This document shows, one piece after another, positions 54,051 through 63,567 of a stretch of 64,000 bases of DNA. The notes under the pieces are model-generated. The model was not told where the DNA came from. It worked only from the letters and a program-made list of their open reading frames with translations, and did no database searches. The stretch is from Chitinophagaceae bacterium (GTDB taxonomy: Bacteria; Bacteroidota; Bacteroidia; Chitinophagales; Chitinophagaceae): the NCBI GenBank assembly GCA_019752295.1, contig JAIEMK010000050.1:1-64000 (forward strand), in the 5' to 3' direction. The translations under genes and the position numbers were made by a program. Numbering within the stretch: position 1 is the first letter of the stretch; every line of letters begins with the position of its first letter.

Positions 54051-54788
54051 TTATTTTTCTTTTATAAACCTACCGGTTGCTGTTTTATTTTGTGAGGCAA
54101 TATGGAGGAAGTAAGCGCCTGGTATCAACTGAGAAACTGTTACTCTTTCAGTGGATTTATTAATATACCTTGATTCGTAGAAAACCATTTGCCCTTTTGT
54201 ATCAAAGATAGAGACCATAACCTTTTCGTCAATAAAATTTTCTACAGAAAAATCGACTTGCATATTAGCCGGATTGGGCCATATTTTTAACGCGGTAACT
54301 TTTAAAGTACTGTCTTTTGGAACATTAGTTTCAGGAATAGCTATAACACGGGGTTTGTTTCTAACAGCAAAACTAGTAACACTTCCAGACGAAGGATTCA
54401 ATACTTCACAATAATCATAATTAAAAACCCTGATTTGGTTATCAGAGCCAACGTAACTCAATCGCCGCTGAACATTACCTGCACTCGTGATCCTTAGATT
54501 CCGAACTGCATTAATTGCAGTCCAATTAATTGCTACCGCTTGCCAAGTGTTGTTTATATCTTGATATAATACCCAAACTCTATTATCCGTGCCCAAATAA
54601 TAAATCTGACCAGGATTCTCGCCTATCTGAATATCTGCAGAAACATTATAAACCTGCAAAGCTTGTCCACTACTCCATGGATAAATAGCCGTAAACGCTG
54701 AACGACTCCAACCCTTACTATTAAGGCTATAATAATATAACCCGTTGGCGGAGTTAATTAATCGCAAGTGTATGCTTAACTCTCCCAA
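54051..54788 (-). CDS. T9SS type A sorting-domain protein, probably 5'-truncated
   Basis: A 245-residue frame whose last ~75 residues, from ALKIWPNPANMQVDFSV to TGRFIKEK, form a type IX secretion sorting domain. The first ~150 residues show lectin-like repeats (NGLYYYSLNSKGWSR, GQIYYLGTDNRVWVLY, RRLSYVGSDNQIRVFNYDY), about 50 residues apart. It has no signal peptide: the only start is TTG, with an in-frame stop five codons upstream. T9SS cargo needs a Sec signal, so this is likely the tail of a larger broken gene. The blade pattern suggests a fucose-binding-lectin-like propeller. Confidence 0.75.
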   Translation of the reverse strand: MGELSIHLRLINSANGLYYYSLNSKGWSRSAFTAIYPWSSGQALQVYNVSADIQIGENPGQIYYLGTDNRVWVLYQDINNTWQAVAINWTAINAVRNLRITSAGNVQRRLSYVGSDNQIRVFNYDYCEVLNPSSGSVTSFAVRNKPRVIAIPETNVPKDSTLKVTALKIWPNPANMQVDFSVENFIDEKVMVSIFDTKGQMVFYESRYINKSTERVTVSQLIPGAYFLHIASQNKTATGRFIKEK

Positions 54789-54996
54789 TAGGTTTGTTGT
54801 TTATAAATTTATCGAAGAACTGTAAAATTGTTAGCACTGTCAGCTTTGCTAATATCCTTGATTTGAAGCCAGTAAAGGATTTGGCGAAATTACGCAGAAT
54901 TAGAAACCTAAATAAAAAATCGACTCTTGATTTTGATTTAAAAGAAATGGCTACTTTGATTATATTCGTAAAAATAATTTCAAAAATAACTTACCA

Positions 54997-56724
54997 ATGG
55001 ACGCTGCTATACAAGAAAGAGTAAATGTTTGGGCCAACGGCAATTATGATCAGGCCACCAAAGATGCTATCAGCCTGATGCAGGCGAATAATACCGATGA
55101 ACTCGCTGATTCTTTTTATAAGAATTTGGAATTCGGCACCGGCGGACTGAGAGGAATTATGGGTGTTGGAACCAACCGCATTAATAAATACACTATCGGG
55201 ATGGCTACACAAGGCTTTGCCAATTATTTAAAAAAGACCTACGGCAACGAAGAGATAAAAGTAGCCATTGCGCACGATAGCAGAAATAATAGTCGCTTTT
55301 TTGCCGAAACTACTGCAAATGTTTTTGGAGCAAATGGTATAAAGGTTTTTTTATTCGAAGCCTTACGCCCTACACCAGAACTGAGCTTCGCCATTCGTTA
55401 CTTGGGTTGTAAAGGGGGCGTGGTTTGTACTGCTTCCCATAATCCCAAAGAATACAATGGATATAAAGCTTATTGGAACGACGGCGGACAATTGGTTCCT
55501 CCACACGATAAAAATGTAATTATTGAAGTGGAAGCCGTTACCGGTATTGATGACGTGAAATGGAGTGGCGGTGAAGCCAATATTAGTTTGATGGGTAAAG
55601 AAATGGATGATGCTTATTTGGGAATGGTAAAAGGATTGAGCGTTTATCCCGATGTTATTGCCCGGCAGCACGACCTTAAAATAGTGTACACCCCAATTCA
55701 TGGAACCGGCATTACGCTGGTACCACAGATCTTGAAAAATTTTGGATTCAGCAATGTTACAATTGTAGAAGAACAGGCTACACCCGATGGAAATTTTCCA
55801 ACAGTAGCATACCCCAATCCAGAAGAATCTGCAACCATGGGCATTGGCTTAAATCTTGCCAAAAAATTAGACGCCGATATTTTATTGGGTACCGATCCCG
55901 ATGCAGACCGTGTTGCAATTGGCGTAAAAAATCATCATGGCGAATGGGTATTAATGAACGGTAACCAAACTGCGGTGTTGGCATGTAACTATATGATGGA
56001 AGCACGCAAGGCCAAAGGAATTGCGCAGCCAAATGATATGGTGATCACAACTATTGTAACTACACAAATGATCAACGACCTCGCAGCAGGATATGGTGTG
56101 GCTTGTTATAATGTACTCACCGGTTTTAAATGGATCGCAGAACTGATTAAAGCTAAAGCAGGGCAGGAGAATTATGTGATTGGCGGAGAAGAAAGCTTTG
56201 GCTTGATGATTGGTGATCAGGTACGCGATAAGGATGCGATTGCTGCAGTTGCTTTGATGTGTGAAATGGCGGCTTATGCAAAGGATCAGGGACTTACCCT
56301 GTTTGATAAAATGATTGAACTGTATCAGCAATACGGGTTCTATTACGAAAACCTGATTAGTATTACCAAAAAAGGAATGAATGGCCAGAAAGAAATTGCT
56401 GATATGATGGATGGCTATCGTAAAAACCCTCCCCTTACTATTGATGGAGCCAAAGTATTGCAGTTACTGGATTATGAATTGCAGAAAGGTACAAATCCTT
56501 CTACGGGCGAAACATGGCCAATTACTCTTCCTAAAAGCAATGTATTGCAGTTTATAACCGAAGATGGCAGCAAAATTTCTGCACGACCTTCGGGCACTGA
56601 ACCTAAAATAAAATTTTACTTCAGCGTAAAAACATCTCTGGAAAACAAAGAAGCATTTGATGCCACATTTGCAGCACTAGAAAATAAAATCAAACGAATT
56701 ATTGCGGATATGCATTTGCAATAA
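54997..56724 (+). CDS. Phosphoglucomutase / phosphomannomutase
   Basis: A 575-residue alpha-D-phosphohexomutase. The phosphoserine loop GVVCTASHNPKEYNGYK, metal loop GTDPDADRVAIG, sugar-binding GGEESFGLMIG and phosphate-binding ARPSGTEPKIKFYF are all intact. It interconverts glucose-1-phosphate and glucose-6-phosphate or the mannose equivalents. The length and FGTGGLRGIMGVGTNRIN start match the PgcA-like branch. A strong terminator follows at 56753. Confidence 0.95.
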   Translation: MDAAIQERVNVWANGNYDQATKDAISLMQANNTDELADSFYKNLEFGTGGLRGIMGVGTNRINKYTIGMATQGFANYLKKTYGNEEIKVAIAHDSRNNSRFFAETTANVFGANGIKVFLFEALRPTPELSFAIRYLGCKGGVVCTASHNPKEYNGYKAYWNDGGQLVPPHDKNVIIEVEAVTGIDDVKWSGGEANISLMGKEMDDAYLGMVKGLSVYPDVIARQHDLKIVYTPIHGTGITLVPQILKNFGFSNVTIVEEQATPDGNFPTVAYPNPEESATMGIGLNLAKKLDADILLGTDPDADRVAIGVKNHHGEWVLMNGNQTAVLACNYMMEARKAKGIAQPNDMVITTIVTTQMINDLAAGYGVACYNVLTGFKWIAELIKAKAGQENYVIGGEESFGLMIGDQVRDKDAIAAVALMCEMAAYAKDQGLTLFDKMIELYQQYGFYYENLISITKKGMNGQKEIADMMDGYRKNPPLTIDGAKVLQLLDYELQKGTNPSTGETWPITLPKSNVLQFITEDGSKISARPSGTEPKIKFYFSVKTSLENKEAFDATFAALENKIKRIIADMHLQ

Positions 56725-56752
56725 GCCGATTGCACCATAGATACGAATTAGG

Positions 56753-56790
56753 AACTGCTGTGAAGAAATTTTTCACGGCAGTTTTCTTTT
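56753..56790 (+). terminator. Terminator after phosphoglucomutase
   Basis: AACTGCTGTGAA at 56753-56764 pairs with TTCACGGCAGTT at 56772-56783 over 12 bp (one wobble) with a 7-base loop and a T-rich tail. Confidence 0.9.
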
Positions 56791-56846
56791 CACATATGCC
56801 ACAATCCTCCTTCCCGATTGTTTGGATACTGTATATTCGTGGAGCA

Positions 56847-56923
56847 GTGAATGAGCTAACTAAATTTGGTATCAACCGAATGTTGATTAGCAAATTACAC
56901 ACGACCAAAATTAATAACTGATG
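56847..56923 (+). repeat. Leader repeat, copy 7 (upstream of pcm)
   Basis: A diverged copy: GTGAATGAGCTAAC, AAATTTGGTATCAAC, CGAAT, GTTGATTAGCAAATT, ACACACGACCAAAAT, TAATAACTG and ATG at 56921. Both hairpin arms changed relative to other copies yet remain complementary near the loop (ATCAAC with GTTGAT). That covariation is the best hint that the hairpin is functional as RNA. Confidence 0.7.
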
Positions 56924-57577
56924 AAAGAAAACGTTGATAGCTATCAGCATAAAGGATTACGAAAAAGGTTGGTGGATCTGCTTCGTAGCAAGGGCATTAC
57001 AGACGAGAATGTATTGGAAGCTATTAACAATATTCCCCGGCACTTTTTTTTGGACTCTGCTTTTGACCTGATCGCGTATGAAGATCGGGCTTTTCCCATT
57101 GCAGCAAATCAAACCATTTCGCAACCTTATACTGTTGCTTATCAAACGCAATTGCTTCAGGTGAAGAAAGGAGAAAAAGTTTTAGAAATAGGTACCGGCA
57201 GTATTTATCAGGCTTCGGTACTTGCAGAAATGGGAGCAAGAGTATATACCATTGAGCGACAGAAAAAATTATTCGACGCACAAAAAAAATTCGTGTTCCG
57301 ATCAAAATATCCCAATATCAAATTTTTTTATGGGGATGGTTTCGAAGGTCTTCCCGCATATGCGCCATTCGATAAAATCATCATCACAGCCGCGGCTCCG
57401 TTTATTCCGCCAAAGCTGATCGAGCAATTAAGACCGGGAGGAATGATGGTATTACCACTGGATGAGGGCGAAGCACAGAGAATGTTACGCATTACCAAGT
57501 TAAAGGATGGCTCTTTACAAGAAGAATCATTTGATGCTTTTTCTTTTGTTCCCATGCTTACAGGGAAAAACGAATAG
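56921..57577 (+). CDS. pcm: Protein-L-isoaspartate O-methyltransferase
   Basis: A 218-residue repair enzyme that methylates isoaspartyl residues. NQTISQPYTVAYQTQLL, the SAM site VLEIGTGSIYQASVLAEMG, VYTIERQ, and the C-terminal LIEQLRPGGMMVLP and DPF-like APFDKIIITAAAP are all present. The usual 'GSGYQ' reads GTGSIYQ here, a small change in the SAM loop. Its start codon ends leader repeat copy 7. Confidence 0.94.
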   Translation: MKENVDSYQHKGLRKRLVDLLRSKGITDENVLEAINNIPRHFFLDSAFDLIAYEDRAFPIAANQTISQPYTVAYQTQLLQVKKGEKVLEIGTGSIYQASVLAEMGARVYTIERQKKLFDAQKKFVFRSKYPNIKFFYGDGFEGLPAYAPFDKIIITAAAPFIPPKLIEQLRPGGMMVLPLDEGEAQRMLRITKLKDGSLQEESFDAFSFVPMLTGKNE

Positions 57578-57592
57578 TTTAGATCGTTTTCA

Positions 57593-57638
57593 AAAAAATA
57601 AAAGCCAACACTTTGCAGTATCAGCTTTTATTTTTTGC
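57593..57638. terminator. Bidirectional terminator after pcm
   Basis: AAAATAAAAGC ending at 57605 pairs with GCTTTTATTTT from 57624, with an 18-base loop and A/T runs at both ends. It serves pcm and the converging barrel gene. Confidence 0.75.
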
Positions 57639-57649
57639 AATTTAAAATT

Positions 57650-60304
57650 TTATTGTTGCATCATATCCATTCCGCCACCACCATCGGCCTTGGTGTTTTT
57701 GCGTTTAAATAGGGAAGCATCAAATTTTCCAAAACGGTAACTGAAGTTTAATCTCAATATCTGTGGGTCTCTTCTTCTGGAACTAACTTGATTAAAATAA
57801 AGACTCTCAGAATAAGTTTTAAATAATTGTGTTTTGAAAATATCGTTCATGCTTAGGTTTAAGGATGCAGATCTGCCATTCTTCCAGGTCCAATCTTTAC
57901 GTATTCCTAAATCAAATCCATAACGAGGATAATTATATCCCTGCGATGTTGATTGCGGGCCACCTCCAAACATCATACCCATACCACCACGGCCTCCGCC
58001 ACCACCGCTGTTTCCACCGGGAGGTAAAATTGTTTTTGCCTGATAGTCGCCACTGAATTGAATAGATAGGCCTTTAGCAATTTTAAAAGTACTGTTCATT
58101 TTTGCAAACCAGCTCACCAATGCATCTGCATTTGTTTGGTTAGGAATATTTGAGTTGATCTTTGAATCAAAAAGATTAAAGCTCAACGTAAGGTCCCACC
58201 ATTTTGTTACAGGCATTCTATTAGATAATTCCAAACCATACGTAATGCTGTTATCGGCATTGATATAAGTATTGAAATAAGCACTATCGAGAGGTGTTAA
58301 TCCATTCTTGTCGCGGTACACATATCTTGTAATCAGATTTGTAGTGTATTTGACATAGGCAGTTGCCAAGAAGTTTGCTCCTTTTTTATAGGCGTTATTA
58401 TACGAAAACTCAAATGAATTAGTAAACTCCGGCTTTAAGTTTGCATTTCCAATATTGATATTCTGTGGATCTGAATAATCAGGAAAAGGCATCAGTTGAA
58501 AGAAATTGGGGCGATTTACCCTTCTCGAATAATTGACTTGAAAATCCTGCTTGTCGCTAAGTTTATACGTAATAAAAGCACTAGGGAAAAGGCTTAGCGG
58601 GTATTTTACCGAAAAGTTAGAAGAGTCGGCGCCATTTTGTTTTAATAGTGTGCCGGTATAATTTGAACTTTCAACCCGGAAACCTAATTGATAACTCCAT
58701 TTTTTCTTTTTAAAAGAGTAGTTCACATATCCTGCATACACCTGATCGTTGAATTTGTATTTGCTGCTGATGTTTGGCACTAAAAAATAATCATTGGTAA
58801 TATAGCTGTATCGATATTGATCGCTTGCATTTTTAAAATCTCTTACTGCTCCTCTGGCACCTGCTTCAAATTTCGAGTCCTCAGTTATCTGGTCTTCATA
58901 GTCGGTTTGAAGGGTATAATTTTTACTGTCACCGCCGCCATTTGTCTTTTGCAATAGAGCCTTTCCCTTATAACTATTATCAAGATTATAGGTTTGTGTA
59001 CTGATATTATTATTGTTATTGTTGTTGCTGGAATTGAGGTTAAAATCGGCAGATAAGTTTCTGCCTGTTTTTGCGAAATTGTATTTATAGCTTACTTGTG
59101 AGCCCCAATTTTTAAAATTGCCTTCACTGTGGTTATCGATCAGATCGTAAGAAGTAAATGCAGTTTTGATGGTTGAATCTACTCTTTGTGTTTGGTCGTT
59201 GGTAGAATGTCCCGAAACATAATTTCCTCCAACAGTAATTGTGCTACGATTGCTTACAAACCAATCAACGCTTCCTCTGAAGAAGCCAAAAAGATTATGG
59301 TTGGTACTATTGGTTGTTTGATGAATATAACTTGGGATGGCTAAAAAATTATTACGATCGGCTGTTCCTTCTGAAATTGATTTACGCTCCATGAGGTTAC
59401 CACTTAAAGAAATATTGGTTTTGGTTTGACGTAAATTGATATCCCCACCTAGGCTCGGTTTCCCTCTTGAGTCGATACCTGCTCTGATTCCTCCGTTATA
59501 TCCACTCTTTTTATTTTTCTTTAGCACAATGTTCAGGATACCTGCATTACCGCCCGATGCATCGTATTTGGCCGATGGATTTGTAATTAATTCTACGCGA
59601 TCAATAATATCTGCAGGAATCTGATCGAGTGTAAGGGTAGTAGGTCTGTTATCAATAAAAATGGTTGGAGTAGCATTGCGCATCGTTACATTCCCATCAA
59701 TATCCACATTCAGCGAAGGAATATTTTTCATGATCTCGGTTGCAGTTTGACCAGTAGCAACGAGGTTCTTGTCGACATTAAAAATTTTGCGATCAATTCC
59801 CATTTCGAATTGAGGTTTCGCGGTGGAAGTAACAGTAACATTACCCAGATTTACTGCATCTTGCTCCAGCTTAATATTGCCAAGGTCTTTATCTGCCTGA
59901 GCCATCATTTGTTGAATGGCTGCTGCTGAAGGAGCCCCGCCCTGTGGCATTTTTAAACCGAAGCTAATAGTATTTGTCTGACTCTTGTATCCGATACTGG
60001 AAAGTTTTAAAGTAAACCTGCCCATTACAGAAAGGTTCTCAATGCTGAACTCGCCATTTGCTTTGGTAATCTGCGTAGAAAGAATTACTTCCTTCATCTT
60101 TTTAGTTACCGTATCGAATTTATTACCTGTTAACTGAATGCTAACGCCTTCTACTGCTTTATTGGTTTTACTGTCTACGATCTTACCGTAGAAGTGGCCG
60201 ATGTTCATATTCTGACCACCTGCTCTGCCGCCGCCCATTGGAATTTGAGCCATCGAATAATTGCCTAAACAAACTAAAAAAAATGCGAATATTAATTTCC
60301 TCAT
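57650..60304 (-). CDS. TonB-dependent receptor-like outer-membrane barrel protein
   Basis: An 884-residue outer-membrane protein starting MRKLIFAFFLVCLGNYSMA (start 60304 rather than 60334, which would extend the signal). A carboxypeptidase-regulatory-like domain (about 45-155), a plug-like domain (about 190-280; IMKNIPSLNVDIDGNVTM, DQIPADIIDRVELI) and a long barrel follow. Near residue 780 is a Gly-rich loop (GGNSGGGGGRGGMG), and the N- and C-termini also carry Gly/Met-rich stretches, unusual for the family. Substrate unknown. Confidence 0.88.
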   Translation of the reverse strand: MRKLIFAFFLVCLGNYSMAQIPMGGGRAGGQNMNIGHFYGKIVDSKTNKAVEGVSIQLTGNKFDTVTKKMKEVILSTQITKANGEFSIENLSVMGRFTLKLSSIGYKSQTNTISFGLKMPQGGAPSAAAIQQMMAQADKDLGNIKLEQDAVNLGNVTVTSTAKPQFEMGIDRKIFNVDKNLVATGQTATEIMKNIPSLNVDIDGNVTMRNATPTIFIDNRPTTLTLDQIPADIIDRVELITNPSAKYDASGGNAGILNIVLKKNKKSGYNGGIRAGIDSRGKPSLGGDINLRQTKTNISLSGNLMERKSISEGTADRNNFLAIPSYIHQTTNSTNHNLFGFFRGSVDWFVSNRSTITVGGNYVSGHSTNDQTQRVDSTIKTAFTSYDLIDNHSEGNFKNWGSQVSYKYNFAKTGRNLSADFNLNSSNNNNNNNISTQTYNLDNSYKGKALLQKTNGGGDSKNYTLQTDYEDQITEDSKFEAGARGAVRDFKNASDQYRYSYITNDYFLVPNISSKYKFNDQVYAGYVNYSFKKKKWSYQLGFRVESSNYTGTLLKQNGADSSNFSVKYPLSLFPSAFITYKLSDKQDFQVNYSRRVNRPNFFQLMPFPDYSDPQNINIGNANLKPEFTNSFEFSYNNAYKKGANFLATAYVKYTTNLITRYVYRDKNGLTPLDSAYFNTYINADNSITYGLELSNRMPVTKWWDLTLSFNLFDSKINSNIPNQTNADALVSWFAKMNSTFKIAKGLSIQFSGDYQAKTILPPGGNSGGGGGRGGMGMMFGGGPQSTSQGYNYPRYGFDLGIRKDWTWKNGRSASLNLSMNDIFKTQLFKTYSESLYFNQVSSRRRDPQILRLNFSYRFGKFDASLFKRKNTKADGGGGMDMMQQ

Positions 60305-60445
60305 GATATATAAATAAGTATTTGTGGGATACAAAGGTCGCTCAGGACTATGCGGGATATATATTGTTTATACAAACGGTAATATCACAAATTTGAATGG
60401 GTAAAGTTTTGATAAGCTAGGTTGAAGACCGATTTTTATCGGTGA

Positions 60446-61048
60446 TTAGCTCATAAGCGTCAAAAAAACTTGCAATAAGCCAATGAGAAAGCCCAGAACG
60501 CCTCCAATAATTTCTACGAATCGAAATTCTTTCGACATGATGGATTGTAAAATTTCTTCGAGTTTGTCGGAAGAAAATCCGCTCACTTTATTGATGACAA
60601 TTTTTTCCAGATCAAGTTCTTTCTCTAATTGCCCCATATAATTCTGCATGATGAGGGGGAACAATTCCCCCAACTCCTTAATAAAAACAGCTTTCATTTG
60701 GTTGATGGTCTTATCTCCAATAAACATGCTGATCATTGGCATTTCTTCTGCCAGCTTAACACGCAAGAAATGATCGATATGTGTTTCTACATAGGGCATT
60801 AACATTTCGATATTTTTTGGATCTGCAATCTTTTGCTCGATATCTGTAAAAGAAAGGAGCTCCTGACTAACCAGTTTGCCCAACTTTTCTGCAAACTGTT
60901 TCTGCCTTTTTGGAAATATGCCATGAAAACTAATTCCCAGTAACCTGACAGGTTTTTTGGGATGGAACAACATTTTAATGGCAATCCAGTTAGTGAACCA
61001 ACCTATAAATGCTGAAATGATAGGAATTAAGAAAATTGCAATTTTCAT
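60446..61048 (-). CDS. DUF445-family membrane protein
   Basis: A 200-residue protein. The first helix, IFLIPIISAFIGWFTNWIAI, is followed by KMLFHPKKPVRLLGISFHGIFPKRQ, the usual DUF445 start. The last helix is LGFLIGLLQVFL. DUF445 proteins have no confirmed biochemical role. This is a short member with one domain rather than two. It follows tRNA-His on the same strand, separated by a terminator. Confidence 0.85.
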   Translation of the reverse strand: MKIAIFLIPIISAFIGWFTNWIAIKMLFHPKKPVRLLGISFHGIFPKRQKQFAEKLGKLVSQELLSFTDIEQKIADPKNIEMLMPYVETHIDHFLRVKLAEEMPMISMFIGDKTINQMKAVFIKELGELFPLIMQNYMGQLEKELDLEKIVINKVSGFSSDKLEEILQSIMSKEFRFVEIIGGVLGFLIGLLQVFLTLMS

Positions 61049-61060
61049 CTATGATACATT

Positions 61061-61092
61061 AAAAACCCTATAAGGAAATGCTTATAGGGTTT
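61061..61092 (-). terminator. Terminator after tRNA-His
   Basis: AAACCCTATAAG and CTTATAGGGTTT form a 12-bp stem with a 6-base loop; on the minus strand it ends in a T run. It begins 6 bases past the tRNA 3' end. Confidence 0.8.
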
Positions 61093-61097
61093 AGTTG

Positions 61098-61172
61098 GGA
61101 GGACGATGGGTCTCGAACCCACGACCTACAGTGCCACAAACTGTCGCTCTAACCTACTGAGCTACGCCCTCC
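61098..61172 (-). tRNA. tRNA-His (GTG anticodon)
   Basis: On the minus strand the gene begins with an encoded G-1, and the acceptor GAGGGCG pairs with CGTCCTC, with C73 opposite G-1, as usual for bacterial tRNA-His. The anticodon loop is TTGTGGC between ACAGT and ACTGT, giving GTG. The 3' CCA is not encoded. Confidence 0.97.
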
Positions 61173-61210
61173 GTCTTCAATTTTTAGAAACTTCCATTTC
61201 TAAAGGATTG

Positions 61211-61241
61211 CAAAAATAGGGTAATTAGGCATTTCCTGAAA
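61211..61241 (-). promoter_or_regulatory. Promoter of tRNA-His
   Basis: Read on the minus strand, TTTC at 61241-61238 and TATTTTTG at 61218-61211 are 19 bases apart, matching the Bacteroidota pattern with one mismatch in the -33 box. A TTTAGAAA/TTTCTAAA dyad lies between it and the tRNA. Confidence 0.6.
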
Positions 61242-61342
61242 GCGATTTTCATTTCTTTTTGAAAACTCTTTCCAAAATCCTTTGTTAATTGAGATAAAAG
61301 GTAGGGTCTAAAAGCGTTTTTCAGCTATTTTTGGGATCAGTC

Positions 61343-63499
61343 ATGCAAAAATTTAAGCAATTTATGAAGAGTAGAAAAGGGGTGGTTTTAACCGCTATTG
61401 TATTATTTGGTGTATTGTTTTTCGCTTTCAGAGTAATTGATCGCACACATCCTGAAATTAATATTACTACCAAACAACGTTTATTAACCGCCATCGGTTC
61501 GCTTTTAGAGCAGGGCCATTATAGCCCTAAAACCATCAATGATGCTTTTTCAAAAGAGATTTTCAAAAAGTATCTGAATGAATTAGATGGAGATAAAACT
61601 CTTTTCCTTCAATCGGATATTGATAGTTTCAAAAAATACGAGATAACACTCGACGATGAAATACACGGCTCCCCAATTCTTTTTGCACCCGCTGTAAGTG
61701 CTGTTTATGATAAACGGTTACCTCAGGTAATTGCATTGTATCAAAATATTCTGTCTACTCCTTTTGATTTTAATAAAGACGAAACTTTTACTACTGAAGT
61801 GGAGAAATTACCTTTTGCTGCCGATGAAGCAGAAAGAAAAGATCGTTTAAGAAAGGAGGTGAAATTGTACACACTTGAGAAATATGTTGAACTACAGGAA
61901 CAACGCGAGAAGAATAAGGGCACGAAAGATTTTGTGGTAAAGGCGGATACGGCTTTGGAGCGCGAGGCAAGAATGAAAGTGCTAAAGATCATGGATAAAA
62001 GGTATGATCGCCTGAAGAGTACTTTTAACGAAGACCAGCGTTTTAATGCTTATTTAAATGTGATCACCAATTTGATGGATCCACATACTGATTATTTTCC
62101 ACCGATCGAAAAAAGAGCTTTTGATGAGGAAATGAGTCGCCGCTTTTATGGCATCGGAGCACAATTGAGAGAAGATGATTATGGTATTAAAATAGCCAGC
62201 GTTCAAACGGGGGGAGCAGCGTGGAAATCGGGAGAAATTCATGCGAATGATATTATTCTGAAAGTGGCTCAGGGAAAGGAAGAACCGGTAGATGTATCTG
62301 GATATGCTACCGAAGACGCTGTAAAATTAATTAGAGGAAACAAAGGAACCGAAGTGAGGTTGACTATCAAAAAATTAGATGGTACTATAAAAGTGGTGAG
62401 CATCATCAGAGAAGAAGTTGCTTTGGATGAAGGCCTGGTTCGCGGTGCCGTAATACAAAATGGACCTGATAAAATCGGATATATTTATTTACCGGAATTC
62501 TACGCAGATTTCGAGCGCGAAAATGGTAGTCGTTGTTCGGAAGATGTGGCACAGGAAGTTGAAAAATTGAAAGCAGAAAATGTAAAAGGAATTGTGCTGG
62601 ATATTAGAACCAATGGTGGTGGATCTTTATACGAAGTGGTGCAGATGGTAGGTTTGTTTATCAACCAGGGTCCCGTGGTTCAGGTGCGTGATAAAGAAGG
62701 CAAATCAAGTGCACTCAACGATAAACAGTCGGGTGCTATTTATGATGGACCATTAGCTGTGATGGTGAATGAACTAAGCGCTTCGGCAAGTGAAATTTTT
62801 GCTGCGGCCATACAGGATTATAAAAGAGGCATCATTATTGGAAGTACTTCTACCTATGGAAAGGGTACGGTACAAAAGACAGTTCCTTTTGGAAAACCGA
62901 TCGACTTTACAAGTGGTAGAACGGAGTATGGGGCTGTTAAATTAACCTTTCAGAAATACTATCGTATTAATGGTGGATCGGTACAATTAAAAGGGGTTAC
63001 ACCTGATGTGATTTTACCGGATGCGTATGAGTTTTATAAACTAAGAGAGAAGGACAATGCTTCTGCATTACCTTGGGATGAAATTGCAAAAGTGCCTTAT
63101 CAAACATGGGATAACGCAGACCTGAATACCGTTATACAAAAAGAAAATGCTAAGATCTCCGAGAATAAATCATTAAACCTTTTGAGGAGCAATTTATTGT
63201 GGTTGTCGAAAAATGCAGAAATGCCAATGAGCCTTAATATCAACCAATACAAGGCAATGCAGAAACAAATTAGAGCCACAGTAACGCAGAACAATAATTT
63301 GTTGAAACTGAACAAAGAAATGAATGTGGAAGCGATGGCTGTAGATAAGGATAAATTTTATAATAATCCGGATAAGCCGAAGGGTGACAGATATTTGGCT
63401 TGGTTAAAATCAATCAAAACAGATATACACCTCGATGAAACAGTTCAGATGGTTTCTGATATGATTCGTTCGTCGGCACCTACGGTTTTAAAAAAATAA
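61343..63499 (+). CDS. S41-family C-terminal processing peptidase (Prc/Tsp-like)
   Basis: A 718-residue periplasmic serine protease anchored by an N-terminal helix (SRKGVVLTAIVLFGVLFFAF). A PDZ domain spans about 260-340 (GIKIASVQTGGAAWKSGEI). The catalytic Ser is in NELSASASEIFAAA near residue 480 and the Lys in STYGKGTVQ near 506. The extra N- and C-terminal helical domains match the long Prc/Tsp branch. It degrades or trims periplasmic proteins by their C-termini. I start at 61343, since 61331 is TTG. Confidence 0.93.
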   Translation: MQKFKQFMKSRKGVVLTAIVLFGVLFFAFRVIDRTHPEINITTKQRLLTAIGSLLEQGHYSPKTINDAFSKEIFKKYLNELDGDKTLFLQSDIDSFKKYEITLDDEIHGSPILFAPAVSAVYDKRLPQVIALYQNILSTPFDFNKDETFTTEVEKLPFAADEAERKDRLRKEVKLYTLEKYVELQEQREKNKGTKDFVVKADTALEREARMKVLKIMDKRYDRLKSTFNEDQRFNAYLNVITNLMDPHTDYFPPIEKRAFDEEMSRRFYGIGAQLREDDYGIKIASVQTGGAAWKSGEIHANDIILKVAQGKEEPVDVSGYATEDAVKLIRGNKGTEVRLTIKKLDGTIKVVSIIREEVALDEGLVRGAVIQNGPDKIGYIYLPEFYADFERENGSRCSEDVAQEVEKLKAENVKGIVLDIRTNGGGSLYEVVQMVGLFINQGPVVQVRDKEGKSSALNDKQSGAIYDGPLAVMVNELSASASEIFAAAIQDYKRGIIIGSTSTYGKGTVQKTVPFGKPIDFTSGRTEYGAVKLTFQKYYRINGGSVQLKGVTPDVILPDAYEFYKLREKDNASALPWDEIAKVPYQTWDNADLNTVIQKENAKISENKSLNLLRSNLLWLSKNAEMPMSLNINQYKAMQKQIRATVTQNNNLLKLNKEMNVEAMAVDKDKFYNNPDKPKGDRYLAWLKSIKTDIHLDETVQMVSDMIRSSAPTVLKK

Positions 63500-63567
63500 T
63501 TTGTATTTTGTTTTTGAATGATAATCTGGAATTGGTACCTGATGCCGTTCTATTTGAATTGAAATGA

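Noticed and set aside
61098..61173. tRNA-His lacking an encoded G-1
   Set aside because: Aligning U8-A9 to the D-arm shows the first G is G-1, paired opposite C73; the tRNA is normal.
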